In this document: positions 38,185-48,250 of the stretch, in pieces
Position numbering within the stretch: the stretch's first letter is position 1
Layout: each line of letters opens with the position of its first letter
NCBI GenBank assembly: GCA_002027195.1
Contig: MWJO01000055.1
Coordinates: 1-53,177, forward strand
DNA from: Streptomyces sp. GKU 895
Lineage (GTDB): Bacteria > Actinomycetota > Actinomycetes > Streptomycetales > Streptomycetaceae
Direction of reading: 5' to 3'
Length of the DNA: 53,177 bases
Notes under the pieces: model-generated
The model's input: the letters and a program-made list of their open reading frames with translations, nothing else
What the model was told of the DNA's origin: nothing
The model's database searches: none
Made by a program: the position numbers and the translations under genes

Positions 38185-40374
38185 ATGTCCGCCAGCGAGA
38201 GCGAGAACCCGGCGATCCCCTCCCCCACCCCCACGGCGCACCGTCCCCGGACGAACCGCGACTGGTGGCCGGATCAGCTGGACCTTCAGGTCCTCCATCA
38301 GCATTCCCCGCGTTCGAACCCGCTGGACGAGGGCTTCGACTACGCCAAGGAGTTCGCGACCCTCGACGTCGAAGCGCTCAAGCGCGACGTCTTCGAGGTG
38401 ATGACCACCTCGCAGGACTGGTGGCCCGCCGACTACGGCCACTACGGTCCGCTCTTCATCCGGATGAGCTGGCACTCCGCGGGAACGTACCGGATCGCGG
38501 ACGGCCGCGGCGGTGGCGGCGCCGGCGCGCAGCGGTTCGCTCCGCTCAACAGCTGGCCGGACAACGCGAGCCTCGACAAGGCGCGCCGTCTGCTGTGGCC
38601 GGTCAAGCAGAAGTACGGGCAGAAGATCTCATGGGCGGACCTGCTCGTCTTCGCCGGCAACTGCGCCATGGAGTCCATGGGGTTCAAGACGTTCGGCTTC
38701 GGCTTCGGGCGCGAGGACCAGTGGGAGCCCGAGGAGATCTTCTGGGGGCCCGAGGACACCTGGCTCGGGGACGAGCGCTACAGCGGGGACCGGGAACTCA
38801 CCGGCCCCTTCGGCGCCGTCCAGATGGGGCTGATCTACGTCAACCCCGAGGGCCCCAACGGCACCCCGGACCCGCTCGCCGCCGCCCGGGACATCCGGGA
38901 GACGTTCGCGCGGATGGCGATGAACGACGAGGAGACCGTCGCGCTCATCGCCGGCGGCCACACGTTCGGCAAGTGTCACGGAGCGGTCGACCCCAGCTAC
39001 CTCGGACCCGAGCCCGAGGCCGCCCCCGTCGAGCAGCAGGGCCTCGGCTGGCACAACACCCACGCAGCGGGGTCGGCGCCGACGCACTGACGAGCGGGCT
39101 CGAAGGGGCGTGGACGTACGAGCCGACGAAGTGGGACAACGGATACCTGGACAATCTGTTCGGCTACGACTGGGAACTCACCACGAGCCCGGCCGGTGCC
39201 CAGCAGTGGACTCCCACCGACCCCGCCGCCCGGGACAAGGTCCCCGACGCCCATGACCCGTCCAAGCGGCACGCCCCGATCATGCTGACGACGGACCTCG
39301 CACTGAAGGTGGACCCGGTCTACGAGCCGATCGCCCGGCGCTTCCACGAGAACCCTGACCAGTTCGCGCTGGCCTTCGCCAAGGCGTGGTTCAAACTCCT
39401 GCACCGTGACATGGGCCCCCGCTCCCGCTACCTCGGCCCGTGGATTCCGGAGCCGCAGCTGTGGCAGGACCCAGTTCCCCCCGTCGACCACGACCTGATC
39501 GACGACGCGGACATCGCCGCCCTGAAGGCAGCCGTCCTCGCCTCCGGCCGGACCGTCCCCCAGCTCGTCACCACCGCCTGGGCCTCGGCCGCCAGCTTCC
39601 GCGGCACCGACAAGCGCGGCGGCGCCAACGGGGCACGCATCCGTCTCGCACCGCAGAAGGACTGGGAGGTCAACGCCCTCCCCGAAGTGACCGAGACGGT
39701 CCGCGCCCTCGAGCAGATCCAGCAGGACTTCAACGGCTCGCAGACCGGCGGCAAGCAGGTCTCCGTCGCCGACCTGATCGTCCTGGGCGGCTGCGCGGCC
39801 GTCGAGAAGGCCGCGGCCGACGCCGGGCACGAGCTGACCGTGGGCTTCACACCGGGGCGCACGGACGCCACGCAGGAACAGACCGACGTGGACTCCTTCG
39901 CCGTACTCGAACCCAGGGCGGACGCGTTCCGCAACTACCTCAAGTCGGCGAGAAGCTCTCGCCCGAGACCCTCATGCTCGACCGGGCGAACATGCTCAAC
40001 CTCACCGCCCCCGAACTGACCGTCCTGATCGGCGGCATGCGGGCGCTCGGCACCGGCTACAAAGGCTCCGCGCACGGCGCCTTCACCGACCGGCCCGGGG
40101 TCCTGACCACCGACTTCTTCGTCAACCTCCTCGACATGCGGACACAGTGGTCCACGTCGCCACGGACGAGAACGTCTACGATGGCCGGGACCGGGAGACC
40201 GGCGAGGTGAAGTGGACGGCGACCGCCGTCGACCTCGTCTTCGGTTCGCACTCCCAACTCCGCGCCCTCAGCGAGGTCTACGCCTCCGGTGACGCCGGCG
40301 CGAAGTTCGTAGGGGACTTCGCCGCGGCTTGGGACAAGGTGATGAACCTCGACCGGTACGACATCCGCCCCTGA
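38185..40374 (+). CDS. katG: Catalase-peroxidase, interrupted by three frame changes
   Basis: ATG 38185; corrected length ~730 residues, as normal. Distal heme pocket RMSWHSAGTYR (catalytic Arg, Trp, His), the crosslink Tyr in LIYVNPEGPNG and the proximal His in GGHTFGKCHG are present, and the degenerate C-terminal domain follows. Frame changes: near 39062 (THxSGVGADAL), near 39950 (LKxGEKLSPETL), and near 40160 (STSxTDENVYDGRD). Each is mended by a single base and all catalytic residues are kept, so consensus error is more likely than loss. It removes H2O2 in the cytoplasm. No furA-type regulator precedes it; the gene upstream is tetR. A strong hairpin follows. Confidence 0.9.
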
Positions 40375-40385
40375 GCGACGTCGGG

Positions 40386-40426
40386 GCCCACAGGTCAGGG
40401 CTTCCCTGAGCTCCTGACCTGTGGGC
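40386..40426 (+). terminator. Strong hairpin after katG
   Basis: A perfect 14-bp stem (40386-40399 with 40413-40426; arms GCCCACAGGTCAGG and its complement) and a 13-nt loop, starting 11 nt after the katG stop. No U-tract follows, as is common in Streptomyces. Confidence 0.8.
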
Positions 40427-40478
40427 GCAGGGCCCGCCGGCCCTGGTCGAAGGCGCCAGCCCGGTGACACGCCACCGG

Positions 40479-40496
40479 ATGGCCTATCGAGGCCAT
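40479..40496. promoter_or_regulatory. Inverted repeat before the beta-helix gene
   Basis: ATGGCCT-ATCG-AGGCCAT, 7-bp perfect arms with a 4-bp centre, ending 22 bp before the start at 40519. It could be an operator or a 5' RNA hairpin. Confidence 0.4.
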
Positions 40497-40518
40497 TTGC
40501 TGATCTTCGGGTCATAAC

Positions 40519-41586
40519 GTGCCGAATATGATGAAAACTCATGTCGCCTATCTGGCATGTGCCGCAGCACTCACCGGGGCAGCGCTCGGCGCCGGACCGG
40601 CCGTCGCCGCCCCCGTGACACACCTGGTCTTTCCCGGGGACTCGATCCAGAAGACGGTGGACGCCGCCGAACCCGGAGACACCGTTCTGCTGACCCCCGG
40701 CACCTATCGCCAGAGCGTCAAGGTGACCACCCCCCACCTCACCCTGCGCGGCATGGGCCGCCTGACCGTCCTGGAGCCGGCCAAGACCAAGGTCGCCGCG
40801 AGCTGTGGTGAGCACGGCAACGGCATCTGCGTGGTCGGCACGAAGGACAAGGACATCGAAGGCGTCACCATCGCCGACCTCACCGTGACCGGCTTCTCCA
40901 ACGCCGGGGTCATCGCGGTGGGGACCGACAGGCTGACCGTGCGGAACGTGACCGCGGTGAAGAACAAGGTCTGGGGGATCGCGCAAGAACGTTCGGTCCG
41001 CACCGTGTTGCGCGGCAACACAGTCCGGGACAGCGGCGACGCCGGCCTGTTCCTCGCGAACACGATCAAGGCCGAGGAAGGCGCCGTCGACACCGAGGGG
41101 ACCGTGATCGAAGGAAACCTCCTGGAGGGCAACCGGATCGGTGTCACCGTCCGGCGGCTGCGCGACCTCACCGTCGCGCACAACCGCGTCACCGGTAACT
41201 GCGCGGGCGTCTTCGTCGTGGGCGACGAGAACAAGCCGAGAGCCGGCGCCCTGACCGTGCGCGACAACCGCATCGCACGCAACAACAAGTCCTGCCCCAA
41301 GACCGCGCGTCTCGAAGCGCTCCAGGGCTCCGGCATCGTGCTGACCGGCGCCGAGGACACCTTGGTGACGAACAACCGCGTCATGGACAACGTCGGCAGC
41401 TCCTCGATGTCCGGCGGCATCGTCCTGTCCAAGAGCTTCGTGGGCACCCCCAACGACCGGAACCGGATCACCGGCAACGTGCTGAAGGGCAACTCCCCGG
41501 CGGATCTCGTCAACGCGGGCACCGGCGACGGCAACACCTTCCAGGACAACTCCTGCCGGGCATCCAAGCCCGCCGGCCTGTGCTGA
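40519..41586 (+). CDS. Secreted right-handed beta-helix (NosD/pectate-lyase-like) protein
   Basis: 355 residues from GTG 40519; ATG 40528 or 40531 are alternatives, none with a clear ribosome site. A signal peptide (CAAALTGAALGAGPAVAA, cleavage near residue 31) is followed by the entry motif DSIQKTVDAAEPGDTVLLTPGTY and many short beta-helix coils (NTVRDSGDAGLFLANT, NLLEGNRIGVTVRRL, NRVTGNCAGVFVVG, NRVMDNVGSSSMSGGIVL). Such proteins often bind or cut polysaccharides; no catalytic site is identified. It lies 43 bp before the O-methyltransferase on the same strand and could be transcribed with it. Confidence 0.8.
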   Translation: MPNMMKTHVAYLACAAALTGAALGAGPAVAAPVTHLVFPGDSIQKTVDAAEPGDTVLLTPGTYRQSVKVTTPHLTLRGMGRLTVLEPAKTKVAASCGEHGNGICVVGTKDKDIEGVTIADLTVTGFSNAGVIAVGTDRLTVRNVTAVKNKVWGIAQERSVRTVLRGNTVRDSGDAGLFLANTIKAEEGAVDTEGTVIEGNLLEGNRIGVTVRRLRDLTVAHNRVTGNCAGVFVVGDENKPRAGALTVRDNRIARNNKSCPKTARLEALQGSGIVLTGAEDTLVTNNRVMDNVGSSSMSGGIVLSKSFVGTPNDRNRITGNVLKGNSPADLVNAGTGDGNTFQDNSCRASKPAGLC

Positions 41587-41629
41587 CCGCCCCGGGACGG
41601 CTCATGAACTCCACGAAGGAGGGCGGCTC

Positions 41630-42689
41630 ATGACGACCGCACAGACCTCACCCACGACATCCACCGCGCCGCCGCCCATGCGGCTCAGGGAACTCGCCTT
41701 CGGGGCGGCCTGCGCGGCCGCTCTGCGCGCCGCGACCCGCCTGAACGTCGCCGACGCCCTCGGCGACACCCCGCTGTCCGCGGAGGCACTCGCCGCCGCG
41801 GTGCAGACCGAACCCAAGCCGCTGCGACGGCTGCTGCGGGCCCTGTCCTGCTACGGCGTCTTCGCCGAACGCCCGGACGGCACCTTCACCCACACCGACA
41901 TGTCCCGGCAACTGCGCACGGACGACCCGCACAGCCTGCGCGACATCGTGCTGTGGTGCACCGAGCCGTGGACCTGGGACGCGTGGCCGCGCCTGGACGA
42001 AGCGGTGCGCTCGGGCCGCAACGTCGTGCAGGAGCTCTACGGCAAGGAGTTCTTCCCCTACCTCAACGAGGACGCCCCCGAGTCGGCCGACGTCTTCAAC
42101 CGCGCCATGACGACCTCCAGCATGCAGTCCGCGCGCGATGTCGCGGCGTTCCTCGACCTGTCGGGGGCCACCTCGGTCGCCGACATCGGGGGCGGTCAAG
42201 GACATGTGGTGGCGAGCCTGCTGGAGAAGTACCCGTCGCTGCACGGCACTCTGCTCGACCTGCCGCGCGTGGTGGCCAACGCCGATCCACGGCTGCGGCC
42301 GGGAGGCACGCTCGCCGACCGGATGCGCCTGGTGCCCGGCGACTGCCGCGAGGACGTACCGGTCAAGGCCGATGTGTACGTCATCAAGAACATCCTGGAG
42401 TGGGACGACGACAGTACGACCCGCACCCTGCGCAACGTCATCCGGGCGGGCGGTCCCGGAACGCGGGTCGTGGTCATCGAGAACCTCGTCGACGACACCC
42501 CGTCGATGCGCTTCAGCACCGCCATGGACCTGCTGCTGCTCCTGAACGTGGGCGGCGCCAAGCACACCACCGCCAGCATGACCGACAGGCTGACCACGGC
42601 GGGCCTGATGATCGGCGACGTACGCCCGGTCAACCCCTATCTGCACGCCTTCGACGCACGTGCCCGGGATCGAGACCCCGCGCACACTT
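41630..42689 (+). CDS. SAM-dependent O-methyltransferase of the pigment cluster
   Basis: ATG 41630 with GGAGGG 6 nt upstream. An N-terminal dimerisation winged helix (LRELAFGAACAAALRAATRLNVADALGD, quoted in part) precedes the SAM site VADIGGGQGHVVASLL, the acidic LLDLPRVV, and ENILEWDD-like KNILEWDDDSTTRTLRN. This is the plant-type O-methyltransferase fold found in polyketide clusters. After VNPYLHAFDA the sequence is no longer family-like, and the open frame runs on through a strong terminator to 42946, so a frame change near 42655 is likely; the true end is uncertain. It probably methylates a hydroxyl of the pigment polyketide and is convergent with the cyclase. Confidence 0.8.
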
Positions 42690-43086
42690 CACGAACCGCC
42701 GGTCGCCGGGCGCGCAATCCTCGCGTGCCCGGCGACCGGCGGTTCGTGCGGGTGCTCAGGAGCCGGCGTCCGCTCCCAGCGGTAGAAGCAGCGCGCCATC
42801 GCGTCCTTCGGGAGCGCCAGGTCGCCGGGTCGTACGCGGTGACGTACGCCGACAGCCGTTCGCTGACGTCCCGGAACTCGGGATGCCCGGCCACCTTGGC
42901 GATGGCGGGCGCGGGGTCCCGCTCGGACTCGATGAGGTGCAGATAGACGTCGCCGAACTGGAAGAGGCTGCGGCGGGCGACGCCCACGAGGTGCGGCAGC
43001 TCTCCCTTGTCCGACTCCTCGAACACCTGGGCGATGTCGATGGCCGACTCCGGCGCCATGCGGGCGACGATCAGGGACTGGTGCAT
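42689..43086 (-). CDS. TcmI-family polyketide cyclase (whiE ORFVII-like), 3' frame change
   Basis: ATG 43086. Starts MHQSLIVARMAPESAIDIAQVF, then GVARRSLFQFGDVYLHLIE and HPEFRDVSERLSAYVTAYDPATWRS, the dimeric alpha/beta-barrel cyclase pattern. After TWRS the open frame is Arg-rich and unlike the family. One base change near 42810 gives PKDAMARCFYRWE, the expected ending, and the first stop in that frame is at 42689. The enzyme guides late ring closure of aromatic polyketides. It follows the aromatase gene with 20 nt between. Confidence 0.75.
42690..42748. terminator. Bidirectional terminator, perfect 22-bp stem
   Basis: Arms at 42690-42711 and 42727-42748 are exactly complementary over 22 bp with a 15-nt loop. 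It lies between the convergent methyltransferase and cyclase genes and probably ends both transcripts. Confidence 0.8.
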
Positions 43087-43106
43087 CGTCCTGTCCTCCG
43101 TCCGGG

Positions 43107-43586
43107 TCAGTCGGACAGCACCGGCGCGGGCCGGCGCTCCGTGGCTGCCTGCTCGATCCGGTCCCGGATCAACGCCATCTGGACCTTGGAGTTCCGGTTG
43201 ATGTTGTCCGTCATCCAGTCGTCGTCGACCGGCGCGTCCGGCTTCATCGCGAAGTCCTGGGTCCACACCATCCGGGTGCCCTCGAGCACCTTCTCGTACT
43301 GCCACACGATGTTCATGTAGGCGAAGGGCCCGGTCTCGACCCGGCGGGCGCGCACCGTGAGCGTGTCACGGTCCGGCTCGCGTTCCGACACCCAGCTCCA
43401 CACCTTCCCGTTCTCGTCGGGGTGCATGGTCAGCCGGAAGGTGGTCCGGTTGCCCTCCTGGGAGAGGATCTCGGCGGAGGCGTACTCGCTGAACAGCTGC
43501 GGCCAGTTCGCGACGTCGTTGGTCATGTCCCAGACCAGGTCGAGCGGCGCGCCGATGGTGATCTCGTTCTCGGTGTGCCCGGCCAT
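43107..43586 (-). CDS. Aromatase/cyclase, SRPBCC fold (whiE ORFVI-like)
   Basis: 159 residues from ATG 43586, one base after the ACP stop. START/SRPBCC features: ITIGAPLDLVWDMTNDVANWPQLFSEYAS (quoted in part), FRLTMHPDENGKVWSWVSERE, NIVWQYEKVLEGTRMVWTQDF. Single-domain aromatases of this type close the first ring of long nonreduced polyketides such as spore pigments. Confidence 0.92.
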   Translation of the reverse strand: MAGHTENEITIGAPLDLVWDMTNDVANWPQLFSEYASAEILSQEGNRTTFRLTMHPDENGKVWSWVSEREPDRDTLTVRARRVETGPFAYMNIVWQYEKVLEGTRMVWTQDFAMKPDAPVDDDWMTDNINRNSKVQMALIRDRIEQAATERRPAPVLSD

Positions 43587-43587
43587 G

Positions 43588-43845
43588 TCAGGCCTCCGCC
43601 AGAAGGGCGCTGTTGACCAGCTCGAGGAACTGCTGGGGGGTCTTGCTCTTCTCCGCGTCGACCGGCATGGGCGTGCCGTACCGGTTCTCCAGCTCGCCCA
43701 CGATGCCGAGCAGCGCGAGGGAGTCGATCCCGAAGGCCTCGAAGCCGGTGTCACAGCGCTGGCGGAGCTCCTCGGGGGAGACGGTCACTCCGGCGGACTT
43801 CTTCAGGAGCTCGGTGAGCTCCTCCACGGTGATGCGGTCACTCAT
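43588..43845 (-). CDS. Acyl carrier protein of type II PKS
   Basis: 85 residues from ATG 43845. The phosphopantetheine Ser is in FGIDSLALLGIVGELE. It carries the growing polyketide for the KS/CLF pair encoded just upstream (54 nt gap) and hands it to the aromatase and cyclase encoded downstream. Confidence 0.95.
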   Translation of the reverse strand: MSDRITVEELTELLKKSAGVTVSPEELRQRCDTGFEAFGIDSLALLGIVGELENRYGTPMPVDAEKSKTPQQFLELVNSALLAEA

Positions 43846-43899
43846 GCGATGTTCTCCTGTGGTGTCGGGTGCAGGGTGAGAAGGGCTGGTGATGCCTCG

Positions 43900-45146
43900 T
43901 CAGGAGGCGTCGCCGGCGCCGCGCCGGAGCACGAGCGCCGAGTTGGACCCCATGAGTCCTCGGCTGAGGACGAGCGCGGTGCGCAGTTCGGCGGCGCGGG
44001 CGCGGGAGGTCACGAGGTCGAGGTCGTGGCAGGCGTCGAAGACGTTGGGGGTGGGCGGGATCAGCCCGTGCTCGAGCGCGAGCACGGCCGCGGCGACGTC
44101 CAGGACGGGCGCTGCCGCGTAGCTGCGGCCGGTGCCGGTCTTCGGCGCGGTGACGGGCACGCGCCTGCCGTGCGTGCCCAGGCGTCCACGATCGCCAGTG
44201 CCTCGGCACGATCCGCCTCCGGTGCACCGAGGGCGTCGGCGAAGACCACGTCGATGTCCTCAGGCGCGCAGTCGGCCTCCGCCAAGGCGCCCAGGACGGC
44301 CTGGGCCAGGCCTTGCCGGGACTGCTCCCAGCGGGAGGCACCCGTGAACGTGGCCGCGTGGCCCGCCACGGTGGCCCGCACGGCCGCGCCCCGGTCCCGG
44401 GCCGCGGCCTCGCTCTCCACGACAAGCATGGCGCCGCCTTCGGCGGGCACGAACCCGCAGGCCGCCGAGGTGAAGGGACGGTAGGCGCGCTCCGGGTCGT
44501 CGACGCTGCTCAACTCCTCGTAGCCGAGCTGGCACACCATCGAATACGGGGCGAGCGGTGCCTCGGTCGCGCCGGCCACGAGCGTGTCGGTGCCGCGCCG
44601 CACGGCCCGTGCCGCATGGGCCACGGCGTCGAGGCCGCCGGCCTCGTCCGCGGCGACCACACCGCACGGTCCCTTGAAGCCGCGGCGGATGGAGATCTGG
44701 CCGGTGCTCGCGGCGTAGAACCAGGCGATGGACTGGTACGGCCCGACGAAGCGGCTGCCCTTGCCCCACAGCTGCTCGAGCTCCCGCTGCCCGAACTCGC
44801 CGCCGCCGGAGCCCGCCGCGGTCACCACACCCACGGAGAACGGCGCCGCGTCCGTGTCGCTGCGGCCGAGACCGGCGTCGTCGAGGGCTTGGTCGGCCGC
44901 GGCCATGGCGAAGTGGGTGAACCGGTCGGTCTGGACGAGGTAGCGCTCCTCGACGAGGGCCGGCGGGTCGAAGTCCCGGACCTCGCCGGCCACCCGCAGC
45001 GGCAGGTGCCCGCATCCCTCACGGGTGATGCGGTCCAGAACGCTGATGCCCTCCTTGGTCGACTTCCAGAAGGTGTCGGTGCTGGTGCCGTTGGGCGCGA
45101 CCACGCCGATGCCGGTGATGGCCGCGCGCCGAGGATGTCCGCTCAT
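43900..45146 (-). CDS. Chain length factor (KS beta) of the spore-pigment-type PKS, one frame change
   Basis: ATG 45146 overlaps the KS alpha stop (ATGA), the hallmark of translationally coupled KS/CLF pairs. The KS fold is clear (AAITGIGVVAPNGTSTD, FAMAAADQALDDAGL, YRPFTSAACGFVPAEGGAMLVVES). The active-site Cys of KS is replaced: the motif reads ADEAGGLDAV, with Glu where most CLFs carry Gln. Near 44185 the frame shifts; the rest runs from LGTHGRRVPVTAPKTGTGRSYAAAP (quoted in part) to the stop at 43900, ~415 residues. It sets polyketide length together with KS alpha. Confidence 0.88.
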
Positions 45147-46410
45147 CGTGTCTCCTCCCTCGGCAGGTCGAGGACCACCGCGGACTGGAAGCCACCGAAG
45201 CCGCTGCCCACGGAGAGAACGCTGTTCAGCCTCCGCTCACGGGCGACGCGCGGGACATAGTCCAGATCGCACTCGGGGTCCGGCGTCTCGTAGTTGGCGG
45301 TGGGCGGGACGACCTGGTGGGTCAGGGCCAGCGCACAGGCGACGAGTTCGATCGCCCCGATCGCGCCGAGCGAGTGGCCCACCATGGACTTGATGGAGCT
45401 CATGGGCGTGTCGTAGGCGTGCGCGCCCAGGGCCCGCTTGACCGCGGCCGTCTCGTGCCGGTCGTTCTGGAGGGTGCCGGAGCCGTGCGCGTTGACGTAG
45501 TCGATCGCGGTGCGGTCCAGCCGGGCCTGGTCCAGGGCGTCCTCGATGGCCCGGGCCATCTCCAGTCCCTCACTGGTCAGACCGGTCATGTGGTAGGCGT
45601 TGCCGAACGTGGCGTAACCGCCGATCTCGCAGTACACCCGCGCGCCGCGGGCCCGGGCGTGTTCCAGCTCCTCCAGGACGAGGACCGCGCCGCCCTCTCC
45701 CATGACGAACCCGTTGCGGTCCGCGTCGAAAGGGCGCGAGGCGTGGGCGGGGTCGTCGTTGTTGGGGGATGTCGCCTTGATCGCGTCGAAGCACGCCATG
45801 GTGATCGGTGAGATCGGCGAGTCCGACGCCCCGGTTATGCAGATGTCGGCCCGGCCCTCCTCGATCGTGTGGAAGGCGTACCCGACGGCGTCCAGGCCGG
45901 AGGTGCAGCCGGTGGAGACCGTCTGCACCGGGCCGCGGGCCTCGAACCGCTCGGCCACCGTCGAGGCCAGGGTGCTCGGCGAGAACGCGCGGTGCAGATG
46001 CGGGCGGCCTGCCGGTGGTCCACGTCCCAGCGTTGGCCCCGCTCGCTGACCAGCACGTAGTCGTGCTCCAGCCGGGTGGTGCCGCCGACCGCGGTGCCCA
46101 GGGAGACCGCCACGCGCCACGGGTTCTCCACGGCGAGGTCGAGGCCGGAGTCCCGTACCGCCTCCTCCCCCGCCGCCAGGGCGAACTGGATGTACCGGTC
46201 GCAGCGGGCGATCTGCTCCGGGTCCAGGCCGTGGGCAGCCGGGTCGAAGTCGCACTCGGCGGCGATCTGCGAGCGCAGCCCGGCCGGGTCGAAGAAGGTG
46301 ATGCCCCGAGTCGCTGTGCGCCCCTCGGACAGCAGGTCCCAGAAGGCCGGGACCCCGATGCCCTGCGGGGCGACGACGCCCAGGCCGGTGACCGCCACGC
46401 GCCTGGTCAT
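45143..46410 (-). CDS. Ketosynthase alpha of the spore-pigment-type PKS, one frame change
   Basis: ATG 46410 overlaps the cupin stop. Decarboxylative condensing enzyme with nucleophile Cys in VSTGCTSGLDAVGYA and the two His in VNAHGSGTLQND and SMVGHSLGAIGAIE. The frame changes near 46005 within DHRQA/RPHLHRAFSPST. Corrected length 422 residues is normal. With the CLF and ACP it builds the poly-beta-ketone chain. The order cupin-KS-CLF-ACP-aromatase-cyclase is that of whiE-type spore pigment clusters. Confidence 0.92.
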
Positions 46411-46865
46411 GAATGCACCTGAGGTCGGTCGGCCCCCCGCCCCACGCCCGTGTGGGTGGGTTCGGCCGCGATCGGCACTCCGTTCGCGTCCTCGGTGTCG
46501 ACGTGGCCGAGCGGCGGGCTCGGGGCGAGCGGGCCGAGGTGGAAGACCATGCGGGCCTCCACCTTGCCGACGTTGCGGAAGCGGTGCCGCATGTAGGCGG
46601 GGATCAGCAGCCCCTGCTCGGGCTGGAGCGGATGGGTCTCGCCGTCCAGGTCCACCTCCAGCTGCCCGCAGAGGACGTAGATGAACTCCTCGGAGTAGGG
46701 GTGGTAGTGCTCGGCGATGCGGTCGCCGGGCTGCACGATGGCCACGCCCATGAAACCGCTGGTGGAGCCGACGGTGGCGGGGGTGAGCAGGGCGCGCAGG
46801 TCCCCGCCGCGCCGGGTGTTGGGCGCGACCTCGCTCAGGTCCACGATTCCGGGAAGTTTGGTCAC
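46407..46865 (-). CDS. Cupin-domain protein (whiE ORFII / CurC-like)
   Basis: 152 residues from GTG 46865, with GGAGGAA 4-5 nt upstream. Single cupin: QPGDRIAEHYHPYSEEFIYVLCG has the metal-binding HxH and E, and GLLIPAYMRHRFRNVG gives the second motif His. Cupins of this kind are invariant in spore pigment clusters and may act as cyclase or oxygenase on the early polyketide. The stop overlaps the KS start by 4 nt. Confidence 0.92.
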   Translation of the reverse strand: MTKLPGIVDLSEVAPNTRRGGDLRALLTPATVGSTSGFMGVAIVQPGDRIAEHYHPYSEEFIYVLCGQLEVDLDGETHPLQPEQGLLIPAYMRHRFRNVGKVEARMVFHLGPLAPSPPLGHVDTEDANGVPIAAEPTHTGVGRGADRPQVHS

Positions 46866-46936
46866 GGCGTTCCTCCGAACATGTGTTTCGTCGGCATGGC
46901 GCGTGGCAGTCACGGCCCGATTGCCGGCGGGGCGAA

Positions 46937-48088
46937 TCAGGCGTCGGACGCCCGGCGGTCGGTGACGAGGTCCATACGGGGGACGGTGAGGCGGTGCGCG
47001 CCGACACCGTCCTTCGGGCCCGCGCTGCCGGCCTCGAGGGCTTCGGCGTCCAGGAGTTCCGCGAGCTCGGCCGCCAGCTCAGGCTCCGAGAGACCCAGCA
47101 TGGCAACGTTGTCGAACCCGCCGCGCACGTCCACGAGCCGTACCACCACGTCGTCGCGCTGGAAGATCGTGCTGCGCAGCAGCGGCGTGCGCGGATCGTC
47201 GGACGCCACCGCGTCCTGACGGGCGAGCAGCTCGGCCAGGCGCATGCCGCACCCTTCACGGGCCGGGTAGTACAGCGCCTGCCGCTCGGCATCCGCACTG
47301 TCCTGACCCGACGTCACATGGTGTACGGCGGGCAGCGCCGCGCGGGTGAAGAAGAGGCGGGCGGCCTCGGGGTCGTCGAGATCCCTGTCCTGCTCCAGAT
47401 AGGGGTTGATGGCTTCCTCGACGGCCCGTACCTCGGGCTGCTTGGCGACGTGACGCAGCGCGGCGAGCAGGTCGCCCCGCACCTCGATGGCCCGGACCAC
47501 CCGGTTGCCGTGCATGAACAGGGAGGTGCGGCACAGCTGGGTGGTGTCGTCGACGCGTGACTCCGGCGAGGCGTATCCAGCCAGGATCTCGGCCACGGCG
47601 TCCTCGCTACCCGGCTTGACCGTGAAGGTGAGCGCGTGCCGGACCAGCCCGTCACCGATGCGCGGGGAGGCCTGCAGCCCACGGGCGCCGGGCTCGGCCG
47701 CCGCCGCCGGGCCGCCGGTCTCCCGCACGACGTGGAAACGCAGCGACCGGGTGTCGCGGACACAGCTGTGCAGCGGCTCCACCATCCGTACGTGGTCCTC
47801 GCTGTTGACCCAGGTGAGGAAGGGCGGGGCGCTTTCCCACTCGCTGGTGATGAGCCATTGCGAGGGGTTCTCGATGGACTGGCACAGCTGGTCGCTGACG
47901 TGCCCGGGGACGGAGGCGACCTGGTTGCACAGCTGCTCGTAGGCCTCCAGGAACTGCTGCTGGGCGCCGTCGTAGACGTCCACCAGCAGGACGACACGCA
48001 GCCGGGAGCCGTCGAAGACGGACTGAGAGACGCGCTGCGACGCCTCTCGCATGAGAGTTTCCGAAACACGTTCGGACGTGGTGGTCAT
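46937..48088 (-). CDS. SchA/CurD-like protein (whiE ORFI-like)
   Basis: 383 residues from ATG 48088 with AGGAGA upstream. The first ~110 residues form a ferredoxin-like monooxygenase-type domain (VVLLVDVYDGAQQQFLEAYEQLC, quoted in part, and SQWLITSEWESAPPFLTWV). The rest is the SchA/CurD domain, with two repeats of pattern RTSLFMHGNRVVRAIEVRGD and RSTIFQRDDVVVRLVDVRGG and a Cys-containing REGCGMRLAELLARQ. Known only from aromatic spore pigment clusters; exact step unknown. It is the first gene of the minus-strand pigment operon. Confidence 0.9.
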   Translation of the reverse strand: MTTTSERVSETLMREASQRVSQSVFDGSRLRVVLLVDVYDGAQQQFLEAYEQLCNQVASVPGHVSDQLCQSIENPSQWLITSEWESAPPFLTWVNSEDHVRMVEPLHSCVRDTRSLRFHVVRETGGPAAAAEPGARGLQASPRIGDGLVRHALTFTVKPGSEDAVAEILAGYASPESRVDDTTQLCRTSLFMHGNRVVRAIEVRGDLLAALRHVAKQPEVRAVEEAINPYLEQDRDLDDPEAARLFFTRAALPAVHHVTSGQDSADAERQALYYPAREGCGMRLAELLARQDAVASDDPRTPLLRSTIFQRDDVVVRLVDVRGGFDNVAMLGLSEPELAAELAELLDAEALEAGSAGPKDGVGAHRLTVPRMDLVTDRRASDA

Positions 48089-48250
48089 CCTGCGCACATC
48101 TCCTTGACGGGGGAACGGACCGGACGGGTGTCGATCACGTCGATGCGGCTCCGACGTGCCTCGATCTCTCGATCCTGAGCCCGCTGCCGGAGGTGCGCGA
48201 CTCGTATGCGACTGGGCGGGCGACCCCGGGGCCCGGCGGGCCGGTCCCGT

